Source: Mycolicibacterium setense
GTDB lineage: Bacteria > Actinomycetota > Actinomycetes > Mycobacteriales > Mycobacteriaceae
Assembly (NCBI RefSeq): GCF_000805385.1
Contig: NZ_JTJW01000009.1
Coordinates: forward strand, 372,001 to 436,000
Length of the DNA: 64,000 nt
Reading direction: 5' to 3'
Position 1 is the stretch's first letter; every line of letters starts with the position of its first letter. The notes beneath the pieces were generated by a model. The model saw nothing but the letters and a program-made list of their open reading frames with translations, ran no database searches and was not told the origin of the DNA. A program made the position numbers and the translations under genes. Below, one piece after another: positions 41,649-49,715 of this stretch.

Positions 41649-43842
41649 GCAGCCCGAGCCGGTCGGCCTCGGCCACCGCCGCGGCGCGCGAGGAGACCGC
41701 GAGCTTTCGGTAGATCGACTTGGCCTGGCTTTTCACGGTTTCCCGGCCGACGACGAGTTCATCGGCAATGCGCTGCAGAGATAGATGAGTGGCCAAGTAG
41801 GGCAACAGCCGCAGTTCCGCCGTCGTCAGCGACGACCGGGCACCGCGGGCCGCGCGGGCTGCCGACAGGGCACGGATCCGGTCCAGCCATTGCCCGACGC
41901 CGACGGCCCCGGTTTCACGCCGATGGGCGCGTTGTGCCTCGACCAGGTGACGGTCGCACAGTTCGGTGTCGTCGATCTCGACGGCGGCGCCGGCGACCAG
42001 CACATGGGCCATCAGTGCGGTGCGGGCGGACAGATCGCCGAGCCGCTCGACGAGCCGCTCGGTCGCGCTGACGGCCGAACGCGCTCCGGCCACGTCGCCG
42101 CGCCGGGCCCGCACCAACGCATCGACCGCGTAGACCACCACCATCGGGACCATGTCGGACAGATCCCGTGAGTCGACGATCGAGCGCGCGGTCGCGGTGT
42201 GCTCGGCGGCGGCTGGGAGGTCCCCATCGAGCAGGTCCAGTGCGGCGAGATGCGCCAGCGCGGCGGCCTGGAATCCGGGCAGGTCTTCGATCACCGGTAG
42301 CGCAGATTCCAGGGTGGCCCGCGCCTGCACGGGTTCCCCGAGCATGGACAACGCGGCACCCTTCATGGTGGTGGCCGCGCCCCACCACGGGTTCGCCAGG
42401 TGATCGCCTGCACCACACACTGTTTCGGCGTGACGGATGACCTCCCCCACGCCCCCGACACCGAGCAGTGATCCGATCAGCGCCGCAGCCACCTCGACCG
42501 AGGGCGTGCCGTCGGAGAGCGGCTCACCGGAGTCCGCCGCGCTCGCGGCCAGCAACGACCGCTGGATCAACTCGGCGTCACCGGTCATCACGCCCAGCCA
42601 GGCCCGCGCAATCGCCGCGTCGGGGTAGTCGCTGAAGGTCTGCTCGTCGACCAGGCTGAGCCGCCGCGCCAGCACGCCGACCCGGCCGTCGAAACCCAAC
42701 CGGACGGCGTCCATACCCACCAGCGCGGCTGCCTGGGCACGGTCGTCGGCGGCCAGCGCCTGGGTCAGTGCGCCGTCCACGTCACCGGCTCGGGCCAGCC
42801 GATCTGCCGCCCTCGCGGCCAAGTCCCGGAACCGGTCCGGATCGCGGTCGCGTAATCGGGCGCGCAGCAGATCACCGAACAGCTGGTGGTAGCGGTACCA
42901 GATGCCCTGGGCATCAAGGGAAACCAGGAACATGTTGCCCGAGTGGGTGATTGCGTCGAGCATCGCCGCCGAATCGGTACGGCCCAGCAGCGCGTCGAGC
43001 TCGTCGGCGGAGAAACGGTCCAGCACCGCTGATTCCGTGAGAAACGTGACGGTGTCGGGTTCGAGGCGGCTGAGCACCTCCTCGACCAGGTAGTCGGCTA
43101 CCAACTGGTGCCGGCCGGTGACCGCCTCGGCGGGTGCACCGTCACGCAGCGCCAAAGCTGCCATGACCACTCCGGCCGCCCAGCCTTCACATTTGTCGAG
43201 CACGCGCGCGATCGTGGCCTTGTCCATGCCGGCGCCGAGGGCCGCGAATGCGGCCGTACCTTCGGATCCGGACAGTTTCAGCTCCGGAATGCCGAGCTCC
43301 GTCACATAGCCCTGCAGCCGGCGTCGCGCCAGATCGAGCGCGGGAATCCGGCGGCCGATCAGCACCAGCGTCGTCGAATCGGGGGCGAGGTCCACCACTG
43401 CGCGCAGGGTGTCGGCGGCTGCGCTCGCCGACAACTCGTGAACGTCGTCGAGCACCAGTACGACAGGCCCGCAGCTCTCCAGCGCCTGGACGAATGCCGA
43501 CACCAGTTGGGTTTCGGCCCGGCCCGCCCCCTGCAGGTACAGCAGCACTGTCGGGTCGAGGGGCCCGACCTGGTTCATCGCCGTGGCGAGGTGCAGCAGC
43601 AGATGCGCGGGGTCGTTGTCGAGATTGTCCAGGCGCGCCCACGCGAACGGGCGTTCGTCGGCGTCGTCCCACTGCAAAACGGCGGTGGTCTTGCCGTAGC
43701 CCGCCGGGGCCGCGACCACCACCAGACCGGTGCGACCCCGCAGTACTCCGGCGACTCCCGGGCGGGGAACACCGGCACGCGCGGTGGCCGGCCGTCCGAC
43801 GGTCGCCACCGGAATGTGCGCCGGCCAAGATCCTGCTCCCAC
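41578..43842 (-). CDS. LuxR family regulator of the LAL (MalT-like) type
   Basis: This protein of about 754 residues has a P-loop near its start (VVVAAPAGYGKTTAVLQWDD), the Walker B-like VVLVLDDVHEL, a long helical repeat region, and a C-terminal LuxR helix-turn-helix (LTTAELRLLPYLATHLSLQ, then IADELVVGRETVKSQAKSIY). LAL regulators use ATP and ligand binding to activate transcription. The GTG at 43842 is the most reasonable start, because the longer open frame overlaps the upstream gene; the protein is then shorter than usual (about 850-900). Its 3' end overlaps the BASS transporter gene, so it may control the DyP operon. Confidence 0.85.
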   Translation of the reverse strand: MGAGSWPAHIPVATVGRPATARAGVPRPGVAGVLRGRTGLVVVAAPAGYGKTTAVLQWDDADERPFAWARLDNLDNDPAHLLLHLATAMNQVGPLDPTVLLYLQGAGRAETQLVSAFVQALESCGPVVLVLDDVHELSASAAADTLRAVVDLAPDSTTLVLIGRRIPALDLARRRLQGYVTELGIPELKLSGSEGTAAFAALGAGMDKATIARVLDKCEGWAAGVVMAALALRDGAPAEAVTGRHQLVADYLVEEVLSRLEPDTVTFLTESAVLDRFSADELDALLGRTDSAAMLDAITHSGNMFLVSLDAQGIWYRYHQLFGDLLRARLRDRDPDRFRDLAARAADRLARAGDVDGALTQALAADDRAQAAALVGMDAVRLGFDGRVGVLARRLSLVDEQTFSDYPDAAIARAWLGVMTGDAELIQRSLLAASAADSGEPLSDGTPSVEVAAALIGSLLGVGGVGEVIRHAETVCGAGDHLANPWWGAATTMKGAALSMLGEPVQARATLESALPVIEDLPGFQAAALAHLAALDLLDGDLPAAAEHTATARSIVDSRDLSDMVPMVVVYAVDALVRARRGDVAGARSAVSATERLVERLGDLSARTALMAHVLVAGAAVEIDDTELCDRHLVEAQRAHRRETGAVGVGQWLDRIRALSAARAARGARSSLTTAELRLLPYLATHLSLQRIADELVVGRETVKSQAKSIYRKLAVSSRAAAVAEADRLGLLSESARAAARTATASETRRSTPR

Positions 43843-43865
43843 TTGCGCATCGTAGGCCAGGTGCG

Positions 43866-45014
43866 TCAGGTCGGGGCAGCACCCTCTTTCCCGCGCTTCT
43901 CCACACAACGCAGTCCGAACGTCTCGACGAGCGTCAGCCAATCCGCTCCGGAGACTACATAATCCGCACGCTCCCGTGTGATCGGTACATCGTCGGGCCA
44001 CGAGAACCGGAAGTCCAAACCCGAGACCGAGTCTCGCGTTCCGATGGTCAGCGGCTGCAGACCCGGAACGGACAGCACCAGGTACGGCATCTTGTTCAGG
44101 TAGTTGCTCAAGACATCGCTCAGGACCCCGGTCGTCACGGACCAATGCCAGGTAGAAGGGCGGTACATCCGTGGTGTCGCAGTCACCTGCGCCGGCGTCA
44201 CCGAGGCGATGACCGCACCGCTGTTTGGATCGCTCACCCGGATCGCTTCTACACCAACGTCAATCGCCAGTCTGGGTTGCCCGAGCGAATCCATGAACTG
44301 TTTCCGTTTCCGGACCGCGAACGAGTTGATCTCTTGTACCAACAGCGGATTGGTGAACACCAGACAACGGGTCGACTGCCCGGGCGCCGTTGGTCGCACC
44401 TCCAACTCACTACGGCGGCCCGCCACGGCGAGAATCTCATCGAAGTCTGGAGCCGACACCGATGCGTCGATGTCCAGCGAAAGGCCGTAGCCCGCGTCCG
44501 GCGCATCCAGCCGCGTTCCCTGCGCCACCCGGTGATCTCGTCCACCGAGGATGAATCGCCTTCGGCCGCAGTACATGTGCAGCGCAGTTCCCATCATCAT
44601 GCCGCCGGTCATCCCCCAGGTGCCCAGCTTCGCGTCGCCGAACGAATAAACATCGCCCGGACGAGAATTGACGGTCAGGCCATCACGAGTAACGGAGATG
44701 ACGATCTTCTGGCGTCGCGACCACCAGTACCAGGCGAAGGCGCCGCCGAGCAGGAGAACGAAACCACCGATCCGGAACGCGTGCCCGGCGGCTTCCTGTA
44801 CCCAGTCGGCGCTGCCGTCGGTAAGCGACTGCAGCCCCAGCCACAGGGCGATGAGCACGCCCGTGAACGCCAAAACCCCTACAGTCATGGTTAATTGGGA
44901 TTTTCCGGGGTTCTTCTGCCAGGCCGGAGTCGTCTTGGAAGCCAGTTTGGAACCTACGAACGGCGGTCGTGCCACATACTGACGTGGGCCGGCGGTGGTG
45001 TCGTCGAGGTTCAT
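43866..45014 (-). CDS. Uncharacterised membrane protein with two helices
   Basis: This 382-residue protein has a soluble N-terminus, two adjacent hydrophobic segments (about residues 45-65 and 83-100), and a long C-terminal domain of strands with GLTVNSRPGDVYSFGDAKLG and RRRFILGGRDHRVAQG. The layout resembles PH-domain-like membrane proteins of actinobacteria, but this is only a likeness. The ATG at 45014 follows GAGGGG. It overlaps by one base the stop of a 17-codon upstream ORF. The LuxR gene follows after 23 bases and may be in the same transcript. Confidence 0.72.
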   Translation of the reverse strand: MNLDDTTAGPRQYVARPPFVGSKLASKTTPAWQKNPGKSQLTMTVGVLAFTGVLIALWLGLQSLTDGSADWVQEAAGHAFRIGGFVLLLGGAFAWYWWSRRQKIVISVTRDGLTVNSRPGDVYSFGDAKLGTWGMTGGMMMGTALHMYCGRRRFILGGRDHRVAQGTRLDAPDAGYGLSLDIDASVSAPDFDEILAVAGRRSELEVRPTAPGQSTRCLVFTNPLLVQEINSFAVRKRKQFMDSLGQPRLAIDVGVEAIRVSDPNSGAVIASVTPAQVTATPRMYRPSTWHWSVTTGVLSDVLSNYLNKMPYLVLSVPGLQPLTIGTRDSVSGLDFRFSWPDDVPITRERADYVVSGADWLTLVETFGLRCVEKRGKEGAAPT

Positions 45015-45067
45015 CACGAGCCCCTCGTGGCCACCACGGGCATCGCGAACTGCCAAATCCGCTTCAT
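45014..45067 (-). CDS. Short upstream ORF coupled to the membrane protein gene
   Basis: A 17-codon ORF (MKRIWQFAMPVVATRGS) has a good ribosome binding site (AAAGGGA) and ends in TGATG, overlapping the start of the next gene. It may be a leader peptide used for translational coupling. The sequence shows no amino-acid run that would suggest a particular signal. Confidence 0.4.
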   Translation of the reverse strand: MKRIWQFAMPVVATRGS

Positions 45068-45157
45068 GGTCGTTCCCTTTCGTGACGCGTGGGAACATCG
45101 TGTGATCCGGGCAGCACCCTTGTATGGGGTAGCGGACTACCCCATTTTCGATGTCGG

Positions 45158-45835
45158 TCAGAAATGCCAGCGGGTGGTCTTGACGCGCTGCTGAAAGGCG
45201 TCGAGCGCCGCCAGGTCCTTCTTCATCAGAGGCTTGTTGACCTTCTCGGTGAAGAAGTCGATCAGCGGGCCGGCGAAGAACGCGGTCATCACGGTGCCGA
45301 TGCCGACCTGCCCGTGGAAGGCTAACGCCAGGGCCACGAACGCAAGATCCTGGGCCACCCGCACCACTCGGTACGGCAGGTGGGTGTGATCGACGATGAT
45401 CGGGGCGATCGCGTCATAGGGGGCGTTGCCGAGCGCGGCGGTCATGTACATCGACGCACCGGCGGCGAACAACGTGATGCCGACGAGGAACATCACGGTC
45501 TGCACCAACCTGGTCGGTTCGCTGGGAACCAGCGGACTCAACAGGGCGGAGAACCATTGGATGAAGTAGCCGGTCATCACCATGTTGATGACCGAACCGA
45601 TCCCGATGTACATCCGGCCGAACACCAGGATCGGAATCAGCAGCACCGCGTTGCTGATGAGTTGGTACGTGCCGAGGTCTAGACCGATCGTGCTGCTGAT
45701 GCCGATGTTGGCTGCGGTGTAGGGATCCACGCCGACCTGCGCGACGCGCAAGACGGCGGACCCGAAACCCAGGACCGCCACACCGACGAGCGCCCAGAAC
45801 GACCGCCGCCAGTAGTGCTGGTCTCGCCCACCCAC
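45158..45835 (-). CDS. YczE/YitT-like membrane protein
   Basis: This 225-residue protein has five or six predicted helices. The segment AVLRVAQVGVDPYTAANIG at the end of the first helix, and ALGNAPYDAI later, are typical of the YczE/YyaS group of membrane proteins, some of which are linked to peptide synthesis regulation in Bacillus. No substrate is known. It starts at a GTG and is followed by about 140 noncoding bases with only the leader ORF. Function remains open. Confidence 0.78.
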   Translation of the reverse strand: MGGRDQHYWRRSFWALVGVAVLGFGSAVLRVAQVGVDPYTAANIGISSTIGLDLGTYQLISNAVLLIPILVFGRMYIGIGSVINMVMTGYFIQWFSALLSPLVPSEPTRLVQTVMFLVGITLFAAGASMYMTAALGNAPYDAIAPIIVDHTHLPYRVVRVAQDLAFVALALAFHGQVGIGTVMTAFFAGPLIDFFTEKVNKPLMKKDLAALDAFQQRVKTTRWHF

Positions 45836-45900
45836 AATCGACGACTATGGCAGAGCTCAGAGACGGACGGGCGCGAACCGTTACCCGTCGGCCTCGGGGT

Positions 45901-46323
45901 TTACGAGAGCTTCGTCAACGTGAACGAGAACCGCTCACTGCGCTCAGCCGGGCCGCAGTCGCTGGCCTCCCAGGTCGCGTACCCGACGCCGGCCAGCGTC
46001 GCGTCGTCCCAGGAGAGCGTGCGTGAGGCGGTCAGCGGAGTGCCTTCACACGTCCCCGCGTCGGGCCATGGGCTCACCATCGTCCAACGCCCGCTGTCCA
46101 GGTGGGCCCGGCCTCCGTACGGCGCCCACGTCGCGCCGCCGGTCGCCGCCACGTCGGCGCATCCCGCGCCACAGGGCGTCACCGTCCACGTGCTCCACGT
46201 CGACGGACCGTCGTGGTCATAGCGATAGGTGCCGTTGAGCTCTTCGGCGGCAGCCGGGCTCGCGAAACCGACAGCCGTTCCGGCGAGAACCATCGCCGGG
46301 ATGATGCCCATGACCAGTCTCAC
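45901..46323 (-). CDS. Secreted mycobacterial protein with disulfides
   Basis: The GTG at 46323 follows GGGAG and gives a 140-residue protein with a signal peptide cleaved after FASPAAA. The mature part has GTYRYDHDGPSTWSTWTVTP, CGAGCADVAATGG and a later Cys pair (DAGTCEG, ASDCGPAERS), suggesting two disulfides. The pattern resembles a family of small secreted mycobacterial proteins without known function. A longer open frame upstream (to 46566) is not supported by a start site. The 190 bases before it hold nothing I can name. Confidence 0.76.
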   Translation of the reverse strand: MRLVMGIIPAMVLAGTAVGFASPAAAEELNGTYRYDHDGPSTWSTWTVTPCGAGCADVAATGGATWAPYGGRAHLDSGRWTMVSPWPDAGTCEGTPLTASRTLSWDDATLAGVGYATWEASDCGPAERSERFSFTLTKLS

Positions 46324-46513
46324 GATCGCACTCCCTGAAGTCGCCCCGACCCGGTGCCCATTAATTGACGGGCAGAGCATCTCACACGAACGCGCCTCGG
46401 ACACAGCAGGATTGACATGGCGACGGCCCAGGTGGCGCCGCTGAGGGCACCCGAGATTAGCTGGCAAGCCACGCCGGCGACGTGTACCGGCGGACGGACC
46501 TACCGCACGTGAG

Positions 46514-46789
46514 TTAGCGGGATTCGACCTCGAACTCGACCAACCCTTCACTCCGCGCATGGACAACGACGTGTTCCCAGCTGATCACCGCGGCGGCGAT
46601 CACCGTGATCGCGGTGGTGAAGCCGGCGAGTGAGGCCAGCACCGTCGCCCACTGACCGTCGGTGGCGCCAGCGAGCAGGAGCGCGGCGACCGCCCCGGCG
46701 AATACCAGCCCGGCGATCAGCACGCTGCGCGGATGCATGCCGGCCACGGAGTGGTTGCCCCGGCGCGTCGATTCGATCGGCGTGGTCAT
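46514..46789 (-). CDS. Small two-helix membrane protein
   Basis: This 91-residue protein has a short charged N-terminus, two hydrophobic helices (about residues 20-40 and 45-68) and an acidic, soluble C-terminus (GLVEFEVESR). I do not recognise the family. The ATG used gives MTTPIESTRRG. It is divergent from the GH16 gene. No ribosome binding site is obvious. Confidence 0.6.
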   Translation of the reverse strand: MTTPIESTRRGNHSVAGMHPRSVLIAGLVFAGAVAALLLAGATDGQWATVLASLAGFTTAITVIAAAVISWEHVVVHARSEGLVEFEVESR

Positions 46790-46920
46790 GTAACCCACTG
46801 TGCCCGCGCTGCCTGAGCAGGCATGAAGCGTTTCTTATGGAAACACTGTCAACCGAACGGGCCGCCGGCAAAAGCGTTCGATCCCCTCCGGCGCACGCAG
46901 CCCGGCTATCGTGGTCGGCT

Positions 46921-47760
46921 ATGGCCAACTTGGATCGCCGAAAAATGATGATGTTGTCAGGTCTGGGCGTGATGGCGGCGGCACTACCCGCTCCGCAAGC
47001 GCAGGCCCTCCCGATCAAGCCCCAGACACCGCCCGTTCCGGCGCCCAATGCTCCGCAGGCGGCGGCAAACTATGTGTTCGCCGACGAATTCGACGGGCCC
47101 GCGGGCTCGTCGCCGAATACCTCGAAGTGGACCATCGCCAAGGCCCGCGAGACCTTCAAGGAACCCACCTACTGGGAGCAGCCCGGCCGCATCGGGCAGT
47201 ACCGCGACGACCGTAAGAACGCCTTCCTCGACGGCAAGGGGAATCTCGTCATCCGGGCCACCAAGGAAGGCGACACCTATTACGGCGCCAAAATGGCCAG
47301 CGTGTGGGAGGGCGGCGCCGGCCACACCTGGGAAGCGCGGATTAAGTTCAACTGCCTGACGCCGGGCGCGTGGCCCGCCTTCTGGCTGGGCACCCTCGGC
47401 GAAGGCGAACTCGACATCGTCGAGTGGTACGGCAACGGAAAGTGGCCGTCAGCCACCACCGTGCATGCCAAGTCGAACGGCGGCGAATGGGAAACCCACA
47501 ACATCGCCGTCGACACCGGTTGGCATACGTGGCGCACCCAGTGGGACGCCAACGGCGCCCGCTTCTGGCAGGACTACACCGAGGGTGCGAAGCCCTACTT
47601 CGAGGTCGCGGCGAGCCAGCTGCCCGACTGGCCGTTCAGCCAGCCGGGCTACACCATGTTCGTGGTGTTGAACCTCGCGGTCGCGGGCTCCGGCGGTGAA
47701 GATCCCAGCGGCGGGACCTACCCGGCCGACATGCTCGTGGACTACGTACGCGTCTGGTAG
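46921..47760 (+). CDS. GH16 family secreted beta-glucanase (Rv0315-like)
   Basis: This 279-residue protein has a twin-arginine-like signal (NLDRRKMMMLSGLGVMAAA), a Pro-rich linker, and a GH16 jelly-roll domain. The catalytic motif GELDIVEW gives Glu163, Asp165 and Glu168 in the ExDxxE arrangement of laminarinases. It should cleave beta-1,3 or mixed glucans outside the cell. M. tuberculosis Rv0315 is a similar beta-1,3-glucanase. TATCGT eight bases before the ATG and the absence of a ribosome binding site suggest a near-leaderless transcript. Confidence 0.88.
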   Translation: MANLDRRKMMMLSGLGVMAAALPAPQAQALPIKPQTPPVPAPNAPQAAANYVFADEFDGPAGSSPNTSKWTIAKARETFKEPTYWEQPGRIGQYRDDRKNAFLDGKGNLVIRATKEGDTYYGAKMASVWEGGAGHTWEARIKFNCLTPGAWPAFWLGTLGEGELDIVEWYGNGKWPSATTVHAKSNGGEWETHNIAVDTGWHTWRTQWDANGARFWQDYTEGAKPYFEVAASQLPDWPFSQPGYTMFVVLNLAVAGSGGEDPSGGTYPADMLVDYVRVW

Positions 47761-47775
47761 CCGCGTCCCGCCGAG

Positions 47776-48390
47776 CTACTTCGGCGTGACGGTCTCGGCG
47801 AACGTGCCGTCACCCTTGTTCAGCCAGGTGATGGTGCCGTGCTGGAATTCGCTGATCCAGCCACCGTTGGCTGCGTCCGGGCCGCCGGCCGTCTCATCCT
47901 CGTCCTCGGTGGGGAAGCCCAACTGGCCCGCCGGGCCGCCGTTCGCGGTGTAGACCCGCAAGATCTCGCCCTGCACCACGTGGGCGCCGGTCGACGGCGA
48001 GGAATAGATCGTGCCGTTGGCGAAGGCCTGCACCGTGCCATCGCCGACCTTCTCCGGCTGCGCTGTCGGAAGGCCCAGCTTGGCCTCACCGCCGGCATCG
48101 GCGTATTCCTCTGCGATCGGAGCGTCGAGTACCACCTCGCCGACACCGGGCGCGTTCACCGTGCTGGGCGCGCCTTCGACAGCCGACGAGACCGCGCTCG
48201 AAGCGGAGCTGGCCCCCTCTTTGGCCTTGCTCGTGCCGGCATCGACGGCCGACGACGCGGCGCTCGTGGCACTGGACAAGGCGTCCCTGGTGTCGTCTTT
48301 GGCTTCCTGCGAGCACGCGACGGCCGCCGCCCCCGTGATGGCGAAGGCTGCAGCTAGCGCACCTGTGCGTTTCATCAGCTTTGGGTTCAT
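47776..48390 (-). CDS. LGFP-repeat lipoprotein
   Basis: This 204-residue protein has a signal peptide with Cys26 in AAVACSQ as lipid attachment site; the residue at -3 is Ala instead of Leu, so the lipobox is weak. An Ala/Ser-rich coiled stretch follows (SSATSAASSAVDAG). Two LGFP-type repeats come next: LGLPTAQPEKVGDGTVQAF with GTIYSS, and LGFPTEDEDE with GGWISEFQHGTITW. LGFP repeats bind the cell envelope in corynebacteria and mycobacteria. DosR-like boxes lie 50-90 bases upstream, suggesting control by hypoxia or nitric oxide. Confidence 0.83.
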   Translation of the reverse strand: MNPKLMKRTGALAAAFAITGAAAVACSQEAKDDTRDALSSATSAASSAVDAGTSKAKEGASSASSAVSSAVEGAPSTVNAPGVGEVVLDAPIAEEYADAGGEAKLGLPTAQPEKVGDGTVQAFANGTIYSSPSTGAHVVQGEILRVYTANGGPAGQLGFPTEDEDETAGGPDAANGGWISEFQHGTITWLNKGDGTFAETVTPK

Positions 48391-48442
48391 TTTCCGAACG
48401 TAACACCGGAACAACTGCTCGTCAGCAACATACGGAAATCCT

Positions 48443-48476
48443 GGGACGAAATGCCCGAATCAGGGACGTGAGTCCC
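48443..48476. promoter_or_regulatory. Two DosR-like boxes
   Basis: GGGACGTGAGTCCC at 48463-48476 has the GGGAC-N4-GTCCC core of the DosR (DevR) box. A second, weaker copy, GGGACGAAATGCCCGAA, lies at 48443-48459. They lie 53-86 bases upstream of the LGFP lipoprotein gene (minus) and about 210 bases upstream of the GNAT gene (plus). Paired boxes are usual in the DosR regulon. Confidence 0.6.
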
Positions 48477-48685
48477 AGGAGCCGACATGTGGGCCCCCGA
48501 GTTCGTGCGCCGCCGCACGCCCATACCCACTGCGAGCTGCACTTTTAGGACTCAGTCAGGGTGGCGTGAAATCACGGACAAAAGCGCCCAACCGACCACA
48601 TTGCGAATCAACGTGGGAATAGCAAAGGTGCGGGCAAATGGCGGGCCGACCACCATTATCGTGAGGTGACGGCGAATGGAGGCAT

Positions 48686-48994
48686 ATGAGTTCCGAGATC
48701 CGACTCGACCGCACCGGTGCGGCGACCACCGTCACCGAACACGCTGACCGCTTCACCATCGATGTCGACGGCCACACGGTGGGTATTGCCGACTTCCACG
48801 ACCGCGACGGCCGCCGCATCTTTCCGCACACCGAGGTTCAGCCGCAGTACCGTGGCCGCGGTCTGGCGACCATCCTCATCGCCGAAGCCCTGCGGTCCAC
48901 GCGTGCCGCCGGGCTGCGGATAGTGCCGACGTGCTGGATGGTGGCCGAGTACATCGACAAGCATCCGGAGTACGCGGACATCACGGACCGGTGA
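48686..48994 (+). CDS. GNAT-like acetyltransferase (small YjdJ type)
   Basis: This 102-residue protein is a minimal GNAT: HTEVQPQYRGRGLATILIAE contains the acetyl-CoA pyrophosphate loop (RGRGLA), and VPTCWMVAEYIDKHPEY is the closing segment of the YjdJ/Gtn-like group. The substrate is unknown. GGAGG lies upstream of the ATG. It is convergent with the TetR gene at 49017. The 295 bases upstream (48391-48685) hold the DosR-like boxes and no other gene. Confidence 0.82.
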   Translation: MSSEIRLDRTGAATTVTEHADRFTIDVDGHTVGIADFHDRDGRRIFPHTEVQPQYRGRGLATILIAEALRSTRAAGLRIVPTCWMVAEYIDKHPEYADITDR

Positions 48995-49016
48995 GCATCG
49001 CCCGCCGTGCGCAATT

Positions 49017-49622
49017 TCAACGCCGCGCCTCGGCGGCGACGAGCGTGAGGATGGCTGCGGTCAACCGGTCGAGGTAGTCGTCGTCGGCGTCGACTTGCAT
49101 GACCGACTGGCGCCAGTAGAGCGCTCCCCCCACCATGTCGAGCGCGACGTCGATGTCGGCGTCCTCGGCGATCTCGCCGCGCTGCCGGGCCCGCTCGAAC
49201 AGCTGAGCAGCCTTGTGCCGCCGCGGTTCTCGGATCTGCCCGGCGATCGTCGCTGCATACTCCGGATCGCGCGCGGCCTCGGCGAGCAGGTCCGGGATGA
49301 TGGTGCGGGCCAGCCGGTGCGTGAGCGCCTCACGCCCGTTCTCCAGATAGGCCCTGATGTCCCCGCGCAGCGTCCCGGTGTCGGGGACATCGATGGCCGC
49401 GACGGCCACCTTGGTCACGAGATCGGCGGCCAAGTCCCCCTTCGACTTCCAGCGACGATAGATCGCGGCCTTGCCGACCCCGGCGCGTTTGGCCACCGCA
49501 TCGACGGAAAGCCTGCCGTAGCCGACGGCGGCCAGCTCCTCGAAGAACGCCGACTCGATCGCGGCGGTCACGTCGTCGAGGAGGACGGGACCTCCTGACG
49601 TTCGGCGCGCGGATGTGGCCAT
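49017..49622 (-). CDS. TetR family transcriptional regulator
   Basis: This 201-residue protein has the helix-turn-helix VDAVAKRAGVGKAAIYRRWKS near residues 40-62 and a TetR_C-like ligand domain with PDLLAEAARDPEYAATIAG. It is divergent from an alpha/beta-hydrolase gene, and a 24-bp perfect hyphenated palindrome lies between them, just upstream of its own start. It therefore probably represses itself and the hydrolase in response to a small molecule. Confidence 0.9.
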   Translation of the reverse strand: MATSARRTSGGPVLLDDVTAAIESAFFEELAAVGYGRLSVDAVAKRAGVGKAAIYRRWKSKGDLAADLVTKVAVAAIDVPDTGTLRGDIRAYLENGREALTHRLARTIIPDLLAEAARDPEYAATIAGQIREPRRHKAAQLFERARQRGEIAEDADIDVALDMVGGALYWRQSVMQVDADDDYLDRLTAAILTLVAAEARR

Positions 49623-49636
49623 GGAGGGATTGTACG

Positions 49637-49660
49637 AGACGGAACGGTTGCGTTCCGTCT
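49637..49660. promoter_or_regulatory. TetR operator
   Basis: AGACGGAAC and GTTCCGTCT form perfect 9-bp arms with a 6-base spacer. An additional half site (GTTCCGTTT) lies at 49692-49700, next to the hydrolase ribosome binding site. Confidence 0.75.
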
Positions 49661-49715
49661 AGTCTCGCCTTAGCCTTATCGAGACGATGCAGTTCCGTTT
49701 CGTTAAGGAGAAGCC

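Noticed and set aside
48487-48669. 60-codon ORF between the LGFP and GNAT genes
   Set aside because: It has no ribosome binding site, no motif and a composition unlike its neighbours; the region is better explained as regulatory.
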